Positions 8,113 through 16,489 of a stretch of DNA of 64,000 nt are shown here, piece by piece. Both the position numbers and the translations under genes were made by a program. The stretch lies in assembly GCA_965284565.1 (NCBI GenBank), contig OZ260100.1, positions 1,674,001 through 1,738,000 of the forward strand. The letters are read 5' to 3'. The stretch comes from BRH-c54 sp965284565. Its GTDB lineage: Bacteria; Bacteroidota; Bacteroidia; Flavobacteriales_E; Vicingaceae. Each line of letters begins with the position of its first letter. Position 1 is the stretch's first letter. Under the pieces are notes generated by a model that was given only the letters and a program-made list of their open reading frames with translations, ran no database searches and was not told where the DNA came from.

Positions 8113-8146
8113 AAAACTTACTGCTATTATTTCAGTAAGTTTTTGT
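8113..8146 (+). terminator. Rho-independent terminator after rpmF
   Basis: The stem AAAACTTACTG / CAGTAAGTTTT has a 9-nt loop and is followed by a T-rich run. It separates the ribosomal protein operon from fabH-accBC. Confidence 0.85.
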
Positions 8147-8171
8147 TTTTTATAAATCTCTTCTATTTTTG
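8143..8171 (+). promoter_or_regulatory. Promoter of fabH-accB-accC (-33 TTG, -7 TATTTTTG)
   Basis: TTG at 8143-8145 and TATTTTTG at 8164-8171 are 18 nt apart, one below the usual 19-21. The -33 element overlaps the end of the rpmF terminator. Confidence 0.55.
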
Positions 8172-8219
8172 ACAATCATTTTAAAAATAGAGTAACTACT
8201 TTTAAAGCAAAACAAAATT

Positions 8220-9218
8220 ATGAGTAAAATTACTGCCGCAATTACCGCTGTTAATGGCTATGTTCCTGATTATGTTTTAACAAATAAGGAATTAGAGAAA
8301 ATGGTAGAAACCACAGATGAATGGATAGTTTCTAGAACTGGGGTGAAAGAGAGGAGGATATTAAAAGGAGAAGGTAAAGGTGCATCAGTAATGGCTGCAG
8401 AAGCAGTAAAAGGATTGTGTGAAAAACGAGGTATTTCTCCAACAGAAATAGACCTTTTAATTTGTTGTACTGTTACTGCCGATCATATTTTTCCAGCAAC
8501 AGCTAATATTATTACAGATAAAGTTGGAGCTACTAATGCTTTTGGTTTTGATCTTAATGCAGCTTGTTCAGGTTTTCTTTTTGGTTTAACAACAGGTTCA
8601 AAATATGTTGAATCAGGTTCTCATAAAAAAGTTGTAGTTGTAGGAGTAGATAAAATGTCTGCTTTGGTAGATTACGAAGATAGAGCAACATGTATCATCT
8701 TTGGAGATGGTTGTGGAGCAGTGTTGTTAGAACCAAATGAAGAAGGTTTTGGAGTGAAAGATTCTATTTTAAAAAGTGATGGTTCAGGATTTCAATACCT
8801 ACACCAAAAAGCTGGAGGATCTGCTTACCCACCTACATTAGAAACGGTTAAAAATAAAGATCACCATATTTTTCAAGACGGACAACCTGTATTCAAATTT
8901 GCTGTAACCAATATGGCAGATGTTTCCGCTGAAATTATGGAAAAAAATAAGTTAACTAGCGATGATGTCGCTTGGTTAGTGCCGCATCAGGCAAATAAAA
9001 GAATAATCGATGCCACAGCAAGAAGAATGGGATTAAGTGACGAAAAAGTGATGCTTAACATTCAACGTTATGGAAATACCACTTCGGGTACAATACCTTT
9101 ATGTTTATGGGAATGGGAAAATCAACTTAAAAAAGGAGATAATGTAATTTTATCTGCTTTTGGAGGCGGTTTTACATGGGGAGCTATATGGATAAAATGG
9201 GCTTACGATACAAAATAA
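8220..9218 (+). CDS. fabH: 3-oxoacyl-ACP synthase III (KAS III)
   Basis: FabH condenses acyl-CoA with malonyl-ACP to start fatty acid synthesis. The protein has 332 residues. The catalytic triad is complete: Cys116 in NAACSGFLFG, His256 in PHQANKRI and Asn286 in YGNTTSGTIP. The conserved TTDEWIVSRTGVKERR lies near the N terminus. In many bacteria plsX stands between rpmF and fabH; here it is absent and accB-accC follow instead, joining the initiating synthase to malonyl-CoA supply. Confidence 0.96.
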   Translation: MSKITAAITAVNGYVPDYVLTNKELEKMVETTDEWIVSRTGVKERRILKGEGKGASVMAAEAVKGLCEKRGISPTEIDLLICCTVTADHIFPATANIITDKVGATNAFGFDLNAACSGFLFGLTTGSKYVESGSHKKVVVVGVDKMSALVDYEDRATCIIFGDGCGAVLLEPNEEGFGVKDSILKSDGSGFQYLHQKAGGSAYPPTLETVKNKDHHIFQDGQPVFKFAVTNMADVSAEIMEKNKLTSDDVAWLVPHQANKRIIDATARRMGLSDEKVMLNIQRYGNTTSGTIPLCLWEWENQLKKGDNVILSAFGGGFTWGAIWIKWAYDTK

Positions 9219-9243
9219 ATAAAATAACAAAAACAAATAAATT

Positions 9244-9747
9244 ATGAAGTCATCAGAAATTCAAGAACTAATAAAATTTGTTGCAAAATCTGGAGTTAGC
9301 GAAGTTGAAATTGAAAACAAGGATTTTAAAATTACTATAAAAACTCCTCCTTATAAAAGAGGTAATCAGCCAACTGTTGAGGTAATCAGACAAGAGGTTG
9401 TTCAACCACAACAAGCTCAGCAAGCTCCTGTAGCTGCTGCTCCTCAAGCACAACCTCAAGCTGCACCTGCTGCTCCAGCAAAAGAAGCACCAAGTGAAGA
9501 TGCTAATTATGTCACTATTAAGTCTCCAATGATTGGAACTTTCTATAGAAAACCTTCTCCAGACAAACCTAATTATGTTAGTGTTGGTGATGAGGTTAAA
9601 AACGAAACAGTAGTTTGTGTTATTGAAGCTATGAAATTGTTTAACGAAATTGAAGCTGAAATTAACGGAAAAATTGTGAAAATTTTAGTTGATGATGGTT
9701 CTCCTGTTGAGTATGACCAACCATTGTTTTTAGTAGATCCAAGTTAA
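9244..9747 (+). CDS. accB: Biotin carboxyl carrier protein of acetyl-CoA carboxylase
   Basis: This protein of 167 residues carries biotin between the carboxylase and carboxyltransferase parts of acetyl-CoA carboxylase. The N-terminal domain (about 1-45) is followed by a flexible Pro/Ala/Gln linker (about 45-85). The biotinyl domain then contains the motif EAMKLFNEI with the biotin-accepting Lys131. It lies 25 nt after fabH and 84 nt before accC. Confidence 0.96.
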   Translation: MKSSEIQELIKFVAKSGVSEVEIENKDFKITIKTPPYKRGNQPTVEVIRQEVVQPQQAQQAPVAAAPQAQPQAAPAAPAKEAPSEDANYVTIKSPMIGTFYRKPSPDKPNYVSVGDEVKNETVVCVIEAMKLFNEIEAEINGKIVKILVDDGSPVEYDQPLFLVDPS

Positions 9748-9831
9748 ATTAATAATTTGATTAAGTTGTAATCTATGTAATGTTAGATTCGTTTTCAAAT
9801 TTTCAAATTGTTTAATTTCCAAATTTAAATT

Positions 9832-11172
9832 ATGTTTAAAAAAATATTAATTGCAAATAGAGGCGAAATAGCTTTACGTGTTATCAGAACATGTAAAGAG
9901 ATGGGAATTAGTACAGTTGCAGTTTATTCTACTGCAGATAAAGATAGCTTGCATGTTAGATTTGCAGACGAAGCTGTTTGTATAGGTCCCCCACAAAGCT
10001 CATTGTCATACTTGAAGATGTCAAATATTATTGCTGCAGCAGAAATAACAAATGCCGATGCTATACATCCTGGATATGGTTTTTTATCTGAAAACTCCAA
10101 ATTCTCAAAAATTTGTCAAGAAAATGGAATAAAGTTTATTGGTGCATCTCCAGAAATGATTGATGCTATGGGAGATAAATCGTCTGCTAAAACTACTATG
10201 ATTAAAGCAGGAGTTCCTGTTGTTCCAGGTTCTGAAGGATTGTTAAAAGATTTAGCAGATGCAAAAGCTACGGCTAAAAAAATTAAATATCCTGTAATGA
10301 TGAAAGCTACTGCCGGTGGAGGAGGTAAAGGTATGCGTGTAATTTGGAATGAAGAGGAAATGGAAGCTGCTTGGGATTCTGCCAGAAAAGAAGCTGCGGC
10401 TGCTTTTGGAAATGATGGAATGTACATGGAAAAATTTATTGAGGAGCCTCGTCATATTGAAATTCAAATTGCTGGAGATGGTAAAAATGCTTGTCACCTC
10501 TCAGAAAGAGATTGTTCAATCCAAAGAAGACATCAAAAATTAGTAGAAGAAACTCCTTCTCCATTTATGACAGATAAGTTGAGAGAACAAATGGGTGAGG
10601 CTGCTATAAAAGCTGCAAAAGCTGTAAAATATGAAGGCGTTGGAACTGTTGAGTTTTTAGTTGATAAAAATAGAGATTTTTATTTCATGGAAATGAATAC
10701 GCGTATTCAGGTAGAACATACTATTACCGAAGAAGTAATTAATTTTGATTTAATTAAAGAACAAATAAAACTAGCTGCAGGAGATAAAATTTCAGGCAAA
10801 AACTATTACCCGCAACTACATTCAATTCAATGTAGAATTAATGCAGAAGATCCTTTTAATGATTTTAGACCTAGTCCTGGAGTAATTAAAACATATCACT
10901 CACCAGGCGGACACGGAATTAGAATAGATACTCATGCCTATGCAAGTTATGTTATTCCTCCTTATTATGACTCCATGATTTCTAAATTAATCACAGTAGC
11001 TCAAACAAGAGAAGAGGCTATTACAAAAATGCAACGAGCTTTAGATGAGTATATTATTGAAGGAGTGAAAACAACTATCCCTTTCCATCAGCAATTAATG
11101 CAAGATGAGAAATTTAGGAAAGGAGATTTTACTACCAAGTTTATGGAAACTTTTAAATTAAAAGATATTTAA
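9832..11172 (+). CDS. accC: Biotin carboxylase subunit of acetyl-CoA carboxylase
   Basis: AccC carboxylates biotin on AccB using ATP and bicarbonate. The protein of 446 residues has the usual length. It begins FKKILIANRGEIALRVIRT, carries the ATP-grasp glycine loop ATAGGGGKGMR at 159-169, and shows the metal and bicarbonate region EMNTRIQVEHTITEE. The 84-nt spacer after accB is AT-rich and holds degenerate direct repeats of CAAATT. No accD or accA is nearby. Confidence 0.97.
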   Translation: MFKKILIANRGEIALRVIRTCKEMGISTVAVYSTADKDSLHVRFADEAVCIGPPQSSLSYLKMSNIIAAAEITNADAIHPGYGFLSENSKFSKICQENGIKFIGASPEMIDAMGDKSSAKTTMIKAGVPVVPGSEGLLKDLADAKATAKKIKYPVMMKATAGGGGKGMRVIWNEEEMEAAWDSARKEAAAAFGNDGMYMEKFIEEPRHIEIQIAGDGKNACHLSERDCSIQRRHQKLVEETPSPFMTDKLREQMGEAAIKAAKAVKYEGVGTVEFLVDKNRDFYFMEMNTRIQVEHTITEEVINFDLIKEQIKLAAGDKISGKNYYPQLHSIQCRINAEDPFNDFRPSPGVIKTYHSPGGHGIRIDTHAYASYVIPPYYDSMISKLITVAQTREEAITKMQRALDEYIIEGVKTTIPFHQQLMQDEKFRKGDFTTKFMETFKLKDI

Positions 11173-11216
11173 TAAAAACTTTTTTGATAAGTTCTTCAAA
11201 ATAATAAGAATAATAT

Positions 11217-11224
11217 TATATTTG
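11217..11224 (+). promoter_or_regulatory. -7 promoter element of the universal stress gene
   Basis: TATATTTG matches TAnnTTTG and lies 31 nt upstream of the ATG at 11256. No -33 TTG was seen at 19-21 nt. Confidence 0.45.
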
Positions 11225-11255
11225 TTCGGAATAATTTCAATAAAACTACAATTCT

Positions 11256-12095
11256 ATGGATAAAGAAATTTATAAAGTGCTTGTTCCTCATGATTTTACT
11301 GCGGTTGCAGATTGTGCAATTAGCCATGCTGCTCAAGTAGCTAAATCTTACAATGGTGATGTTTATCTTTTACACGTTGTTTCTAAACAAAAAGAAGTTG
11401 AACCAACTAGAGAGAAGTTAAAAGAAGTTGCTTTAAAAGCTGAAAAAAAACATGGGGTTAATACGCATGTAATTGTTAGAATAGGAAGTATATTTGAAGA
11501 TATTGGAGATGTTGCATCAGAGATTTCTGCTGGATATATTGTAATGGGAACCCATGGGGCAAGAGGTATGCAGAAAATACTTGGTAGCCATGCAATTAAA
11601 GTAATTTCTCACTCTAAAGTGCCTTTTATTATTGTTCAAGAAAAAGAGCCATCAGCAACAGATACTTATGATGATATAGTTGTACCTATTGATCACGCTG
11701 ATATTACTAAGCAAAAATTGAAAATTGCAGCAAGTATTGCTAAGCATTTTAAAAGTAGAATTCACATTTTTGCCGATTCTGAATCTGATGAATTTTTAAA
11801 GAAAAAATTAAATCAAGAATTGAGTTTTGCAAAAAAATATTTTGATGAGAAAAATTTACCTTATGAAATAGATAGAGCTGCTGAAGGAGAAGGAAACTTT
11901 AAAAAACAATTAGTAAGACATGCAGCTAAAATGGATGCTGATTTAATTGTTATTGTAAATACGCAAGAAGGAGCTTTATTACCAGATTTCTTTGGTAGTG
12001 ATGAACAAGAAGTAATTGCAAATGATGCTGAAATTCCAGTTTTAATTACCAACCCAACTCATGAATTTGTTGCAAGTAGTGTTTTTGGAACATAA
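11256..12095 (+). CDS. Tandem universal stress protein
   Basis: The protein of 279 residues contains two UspA-like domains (about 1-140 and 145-279). The first ends with a complete nucleotide-binding signature GTHGARGMQKILGSHA from residue 98. The second retains the fold but has a degenerate version near LIVIVNTQEGALLPDFFGSD. Such tandem proteins are thought to be cytoplasmic stress or energy sensors that bind ATP or AMP; the client is unknown. It has its own promoter and a strong terminator. Confidence 0.9.
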   Translation: MDKEIYKVLVPHDFTAVADCAISHAAQVAKSYNGDVYLLHVVSKQKEVEPTREKLKEVALKAEKKHGVNTHVIVRIGSIFEDIGDVASEISAGYIVMGTHGARGMQKILGSHAIKVISHSKVPFIIVQEKEPSATDTYDDIVVPIDHADITKQKLKIAASIAKHFKSRIHIFADSESDEFLKKKLNQELSFAKKYFDEKNLPYEIDRAAEGEGNFKKQLVRHAAKMDADLIVIVNTQEGALLPDFFGSDEQEVIANDAEIPVLITNPTHEFVASSVFGT

Positions 12096-12116
12096 AAAAT
12101 ACAATTTATAATATTT

Positions 12117-12149
12117 AAAAAGGCTGTCCAATGGGCAGCCTTTTTTTAT
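12117..12149 (+). terminator. Rho-independent terminator after the universal stress gene
   Basis: The stem AAAGGCTGTCC / GGGCAGCCTTT has a 3-nt loop and a T7 tail. It marks the left edge of the accessory island. Confidence 0.9.
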
Positions 12150-12163
12150 ATCAGCTCCCTAAA

Positions 12164-12178
12164 TCCCCCGAAGGGGGA
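12164..12178. repeat. Palindromic intergenic element TCCCCCGAAGGGGGA
   Basis: A perfect GC-rich hairpin lies in AT-rich sequence, in the context CTAAATCCCCCGAAGGGGGA. It has no T-tail and directly follows a terminator, so it is not needed for termination. I recall similar short elements scattered in Bacteroidota genomes. The remaining 234 nt up to 12412 hold no gene I can support. Confidence 0.6.
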
Positions 12179-12412
12179 CTTTTCCAACCCTACAAAGTCC
12201 AATCTTTCGTCTCTACAAGTATAGTATTGGGTAGTTGCGATAGTACTGAAGCAGTCTTTTAATCTGTAGCCAAAAACTGCTTTAGAAAAATTAAAATTGT
12301 ATATTTGGATGATGTTTGACAACACTTAATTGCAACTATATGAAATACTATGCTGTAAAAATATACTTCATAACTTTTAGTTGGGTGAGTAGTTTCTTCT
12401 AAACATAATAAA

Positions 12413-13495
12413 ATGACAGACTCTGATAAAAACATAAAACTCGATGGCTTATCAATTGCAATTTTAATAATTTCAGGAATTGTAATACTTTTTTCATTCA
12501 TTTCACCAATGATTTTTGTCCAAGAATCTGTTCTAGATTTGGACTTTTCTCTAACGGGTTCAATAGGTGATACACTTGGCGGGATAATGAATCCTTTTAT
12601 AGCAATTTCAGGAGTGTTTTTAACATTCCTTGCCTTCTATATTCAATTCAAAGCAAATAGATTGCAAAGAGATTTATTTAGACAAGAACTTGATTATAAT
12701 AAATTTGAAAACCAATTTTATGAAATGCTTAAACTCCACAAAGACAATGTTAACGAAGTTCAAATAGATGATGTTAAGCTATTTACTCATATTAAACACA
12801 ATGGGGAAAAAGAAATTGATAGAGTAGAAAAGACAATTAATGGAAGAAAATCATTTGAATTTTTGAAGAATGAATTTGAAATTTTGTACCACATTGCAAA
12901 GAAACATATGGCTAATGAAGAGCCTAAAAAATGGGTCAATATAGCATATGGAATTTTCTTTCACGGTTTAAATGAATTTGATTTATCAAAGCACGACTTT
13001 TTTAAAGATTTAAGTGAAATTAAAGCACAACATAAAGATAATCATTTTTCAAATTTACCCCAAACAATAAAAACAATTATAAATCAAGAAATAAAATTAA
13101 AAGATAATTTGAGGTTCGATTTATTCGAAGGACACTCTGCTCAACTAGCTCATTATTATAGGCATTTGTTTCAAACTGTAAAGTTTGTTATAAATCAGGA
13201 AAATTCACTACTCTCTTATAATGAAAAACGTAAATATTTAAGAATTTTAAGAGCTCAATTATCAAATCAAGAACAAGTAATGTTATTTTACAATTGGTTA
13301 TCTGACTTTGGTAGTCAATGGAATAACGAAACTAATAAATATTTTACAGATTATAGGATGATTCATAATATTTATCAAGATTTAATAGTTGAAGATGTGA
13401 AGCTAAATGTATTATTTGATTTTGATGAAAATTATTTGAAAGAACAAAATAGAGTATTTGACCCTTTATTTGAGTTTCAAGATTGGGATAGGTGA
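12413..13495 (+). CDS. Putative phage abortive infection membrane protein (AbiC-type)
   Basis: The 360-residue protein has two N-terminal membrane helices (about 14-36 and 60-82) followed by a large, charged, helical cytoplasmic part. The segment FENQFYEMLKLHKDNVNE at about 102-119 and the overall layout match the family annotated as putative phage abortive infection protein (putAbiC, Pfam PF16872 by memory). A role in stopping phage growth is inferred from the family name and not from data here. It is a single gene without toxin/antitoxin partner, bounded by palindromic elements at 12164 and 13538, consistent with an acquired cassette. Family assignment is fairly sure; function in this organism is not. 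Confidence 0.7.
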   Translation: MTDSDKNIKLDGLSIAILIISGIVILFSFISPMIFVQESVLDLDFSLTGSIGDTLGGIMNPFIAISGVFLTFLAFYIQFKANRLQRDLFRQELDYNKFENQFYEMLKLHKDNVNEVQIDDVKLFTHIKHNGEKEIDRVEKTINGRKSFEFLKNEFEILYHIAKKHMANEEPKKWVNIAYGIFFHGLNEFDLSKHDFFKDLSEIKAQHKDNHFSNLPQTIKTIINQEIKLKDNLRFDLFEGHSAQLAHYYRHLFQTVKFVINQENSLLSYNEKRKYLRILRAQLSNQEQVMLFYNWLSDFGSQWNNETNKYFTDYRMIHNIYQDLIVEDVKLNVLFDFDENYLKEQNRVFDPLFEFQDWDR

Positions 13496-13529
13496 TAGGT
13501 AAAATGAATGTAGTTAGATTTTTTCTCAT

Positions 13530-13578
13530 CTCCTCGAGCGCATTTGTAATGCGTTCCCTCACCATCCTTAGTCTGGAG
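13530..13578. repeat. Palindromic intergenic element with core CGCATTTGTAATGCG
   Basis: The core hairpin CGCATT-TGT-AATGCG (13539-13553) lies between CTCC (13530-13533) and GGAG (13575-13578). It has no T-run, so it is not a terminator. The GC-rich arms stand out from the surrounding sequence. It resembles a REP-like element; no transposase of the REP-associated type is in the window. Confidence 0.6.
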
Positions 13579-13625
13579 AAAAGCTTGTGTGTAAGTGACT
13601 AAAGATTTTATAACAAACACCTAAA

Positions 13626-14009
13626 ATGAATATATTAAAAAGACCTTTACTTTATTTGGTATTAGCAGTACTTTGCAAAATCATTCCTTATATCATTACT
13701 TTTTTCTGTATTTTGTGGACGCAAGATAGGATTGAAGGAATGAAATTAGGTGTAATTCCTGGACTTATTGTACCGCACCTTATTTTTGGTTTTATTTTTT
13801 TAACCGATACTAAAATTAAAAAACTGATTTATAGTGTTGTTGTGGCAACTGTAATTTATGGGATTGATTATTTTCTTCTCAAAAATAGGTTGACAATTGA
13901 AACTGGATGGGATATGTATGGTTATTGGGATTTAATGGTGATGAATTTTATAACAGGGATTGTTATTTGGGAAATAACTTATCATATTCACAGAAAAATA
14001 AAAAAATAA
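13626..14009 (+). CDS. Small membrane protein of unknown function
   Basis: The protein of 127 residues is almost entirely hydrophobic, with about four predicted membrane helices (near residues 8-30, 40-60, 66-85 and 100-118) and a basic C terminus HRKIKK. I do not recognise the family. It sits between the AbiC-type gene and the ABC transporter operon, downstream of a palindromic element, and may belong to the same acquired segment. Confidence 0.65.
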   Translation: MNILKRPLLYLVLAVLCKIIPYIITFFCILWTQDRIEGMKLGVIPGLIVPHLIFGFIFLTDTKIKKLIYSVVVATVIYGIDYFLLKNRLTIETGWDMYGYWDLMVMNFITGIVIWEITYHIHRKIKK

Positions 14010-14132
14010 CCAAACTACTTGCTCATACTCATTAGTAGTGAGTTCAGGTTATAACCAAACATCAATTCTCCACACCCAAATCACCTAATCACTTTCAAAA
14101 AACATTCTACAATATCAGTATAAAAAAATATG

Positions 14133-14140
14133 TAGTTTTG
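14133..14140 (+). promoter_or_regulatory. -7 promoter element abutting the ABC ATPase start
   Basis: TAGTTTTG matches TAnnTTTG and ends only 4 nt before the ATG at 14145. Transcription would begin at or next to the start codon, so the mRNA may be leaderless. Confidence 0.5.
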
Positions 14141-14144
14141 CTCC

Positions 14145-15095
14145 ATGGAAATTTTACATGTAAAAAGAGTTTATAAAACTTATGCAGAACACAAAGCTTT
14201 GCATAATGTTTCTATTCATATAGATAAGCAACGTATTTTTGGGTTATTAGGACCAAATGGTGCCGGAAAAACAACCTTAATTCGTATTATTAACCAAATT
14301 ACCGGTCCAGATAAAGGCGAAGTGTTTTTTGAAGGCGAAAAATTAGCTCCCAAACATATTTCTCAAATAGGATATTTGCCTGAAGAAAGAGGCTTGTACA
14401 AAAAAATGAAAGTAGGAGAACAAGCTCTCTATTTAGCTCAGCTTAAAGGAATGTCTAAAAATGAAGCCAAGACTAAGCTAAATCACTGGTTTGATAAATT
14501 TGAAATTACCAATTGGTGGGATAAAAAGGTTGAAGAGCTTTCAAAAGGGATGGCTCAAAAAGTACAATTTATTACTACCGTATTGCACGAACCAAAACTA
14601 TTGATTTTAGATGAGCCTTTTAGTGGTTTCGATCCTATTAATACTAATCTTATTAAAAAAGAAATATTAGAACTAAGAGAAAAAGGTTCTACCATTATTT
14701 TTTCTACTCACAATATGGAATCGGTAGAAGAAATTTGTGATGATATTGCCTTGATAAATAAATCGAGAAAAATATTAGACGGAAAAGTAGTTGATATTAA
14801 AAATCAATACAAAACCAATATTTACGAAATAACATTTGAAGGGAATTTAATTGCGTTTACCAATGCACTCTGGACAGGTTTTGAATTACTTTCAACAGAA
14901 AAAAAAGACAACAGAATTGTAGCAAAAGTAAAGGGAATACAGAAAGATACAAGTCTTAATAAATTATTGGCTACCGTGTTAAATGATGTAAATATTATTG
15001 CGGTAAAAGAGCATATACCAACCATGAACGAAATTTTTATTGAAAAAGTAAATGAAGTAATGCCTGATGATTTGCCAGAGGAAATGGAGGGGTGA
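14145..15095 (+). CDS. ABC transporter ATP-binding protein (NatA-like)
   Basis: The protein of 316 residues powers an ABC-2 type exporter. It has Walker A GPNGAGKT at 36-43, the signature LSKGMAQ at 132-138 and Walker B LLILDEP at 152-158, followed by the usual D-loop and H-loop (STHNME). A C-terminal extension of about 90 residues matches the DUF4162 type found in NatA-like ATPases. The permease gene follows 66 nt downstream. The substrate is unknown; NatAB-like pairs have been linked to Na+ or drug export. The ATG at 14145 lies directly behind a -7 element. Confidence 0.9.
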   Translation: MEILHVKRVYKTYAEHKALHNVSIHIDKQRIFGLLGPNGAGKTTLIRIINQITGPDKGEVFFEGEKLAPKHISQIGYLPEERGLYKKMKVGEQALYLAQLKGMSKNEAKTKLNHWFDKFEITNWWDKKVEELSKGMAQKVQFITTVLHEPKLLILDEPFSGFDPINTNLIKKEILELREKGSTIIFSTHNMESVEEICDDIALINKSRKILDGKVVDIKNQYKTNIYEITFEGNLIAFTNALWTGFELLSTEKKDNRIVAKVKGIQKDTSLNKLLATVLNDVNIIAVKEHIPTMNEIFIEKVNEVMPDDLPEEMEG

Positions 15096-15161
15096 TTGTT
15101 TAATTAGAGATTTTAATACTGATACCCGTCAACTGATAACCGAAAAAATGTGAACTGAAAA

Positions 15162-16481
15162 ATGAACAAAATAGCTTTAATAATACAACGAGAATATCTT
15201 ACAAGAGTCAAGAAAACATCATTTATTTTAATGACATTGTTTGGACCAATATTAATGGCAGCATTAATGTTAGTTCCTATTTGGTTAGGATTAAAAGATA
15301 AAGACATTCAGATAATTGAAGTAATTGATGAAACAGGTTTGTTTATTAACCAATTTGAAAATTCACTTACACTTCAGTTTGATTATGAATTTAAACCAAT
15401 AGAAGAAGCAAAAGCAGCTTTTTATAAAGAGAAATACACCTCTATTCTTCATATTTCTAATCTTGGTAAACAAACAACAGCACAGCTTTATTATAAGAAA
15501 CAACCTGGGATGTCAACCATTGGTAATATTGAATCAACGATAGAAAAAGGGATTAGAAATATAGAGCTGAAAGATAAGTTTAATATTACTAAAGCCCAAT
15601 TGGATGAAATTCAGCCCGATGTAACTGTAAAACCAATTGCTTTAAGCGAAACAGGAGGGGAAGAATCTAAAAATGTTGGGGTAAGTACAGTACTTGGTTT
15701 TGCTGGAGCTATTATGATTTATTTTTTCATTTTTATGTATGGCATACAAATTATGCGAGGCGTAATAGAAGAAAAAACCAGTAGAATTGTAGAAATTATT
15801 ATTTCTTCCGTAAAACCATTTCAGTTGATGATGGGAAAAATTATTGGTATTGCTTTGGTTGGGTTGACACAATTTTCTTTGTGGATAATTTTATCTATGG
15901 GAATATATGCTGTTGGTATGGCAGCAATATCGTCAGGTGATGTAGCTAATATGGTAAATACAGAACAAATGATGCAAGGCGAGCAAATGAATGAAATGGC
16001 TAAAACAGCTAATTCAACTGATTTTAAGGCTCAAATTTCAGAAATGATGCAACAAATTCCCATTGCTAAACTATTAATTTCATTTTTGTTTTATTTCTTA
16101 GGAGGTTATTTATTGTACGGAGCATTTTTAGCGGCTATTGGTTCTGCGGTAGATAATGAAGCCGATTCGCAGCAATTTATGATGCCGGTAACTATTCCGT
16201 TAATTTTTTCATTTGTTGTAGCAGGAACAGTAATGGATAATCCTGATGGAGCATTAGCTTTTTGGTTATCGATAATACCAATTACTTCTCCTGTAATTAT
16301 GATGGTAAGAATTCCTTTTGGAGTAGAAACATGGGAGTTATTACTTTCTATGGCACTATTAGTTTTAGGGTTTTTAGGAGCTACTTGGATGGCTGCCAAA
16401 ATTTATCGTACAGGAATTTTAATGTACGGTAAGAAAATTACCTACAAAGAACTTTGGAAATGGCTTTCCTATAAAGGTTAA
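15162..16481 (+). CDS. ABC-2 type transporter permease (NatB-like)
   Basis: This membrane partner of the preceding ATPase has 439 residues. One helix near the N terminus (about 20-42) is followed by a periplasmic domain of about 130 residues and then five or six helices from about 175 onward. The sequence MRGVIEEKTSRIVEIIISSV is the coupling motif typical of the NatB/ABC2_membrane_3 family. The adjacent GT9 gene starts 8 nt downstream, suggesting one transcript. Confidence 0.9.
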   Translation: MNKIALIIQREYLTRVKKTSFILMTLFGPILMAALMLVPIWLGLKDKDIQIIEVIDETGLFINQFENSLTLQFDYEFKPIEEAKAAFYKEKYTSILHISNLGKQTTAQLYYKKQPGMSTIGNIESTIEKGIRNIELKDKFNITKAQLDEIQPDVTVKPIALSETGGEESKNVGVSTVLGFAGAIMIYFFIFMYGIQIMRGVIEEKTSRIVEIIISSVKPFQLMMGKIIGIALVGLTQFSLWIILSMGIYAVGMAAISSGDVANMVNTEQMMQGEQMNEMAKTANSTDFKAQISEMMQQIPIAKLLISFLFYFLGGYLLYGAFLAAIGSAVDNEADSQQFMMPVTIPLIFSFVVAGTVMDNPDGALAFWLSIIPITSPVIMMVRIPFGVETWELLLSMALLVLGFLGATWMAAKIYRTGILMYGKKITYKELWKWLSYKG

Positions 16482-16489
16482 TTTTTTTA

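Noticed and set aside
10116..10497. Open frames on the minus strand inside accC
   Set aside because: Low-complexity shadows of a well-conserved gene, without promoter or recognisable product.
13344..13565. Minus-strand open frame at the end of the AbiC-type gene
   Set aside because: It overlaps the conserved frame and the palindromic element; composition is that of a shadow frame.
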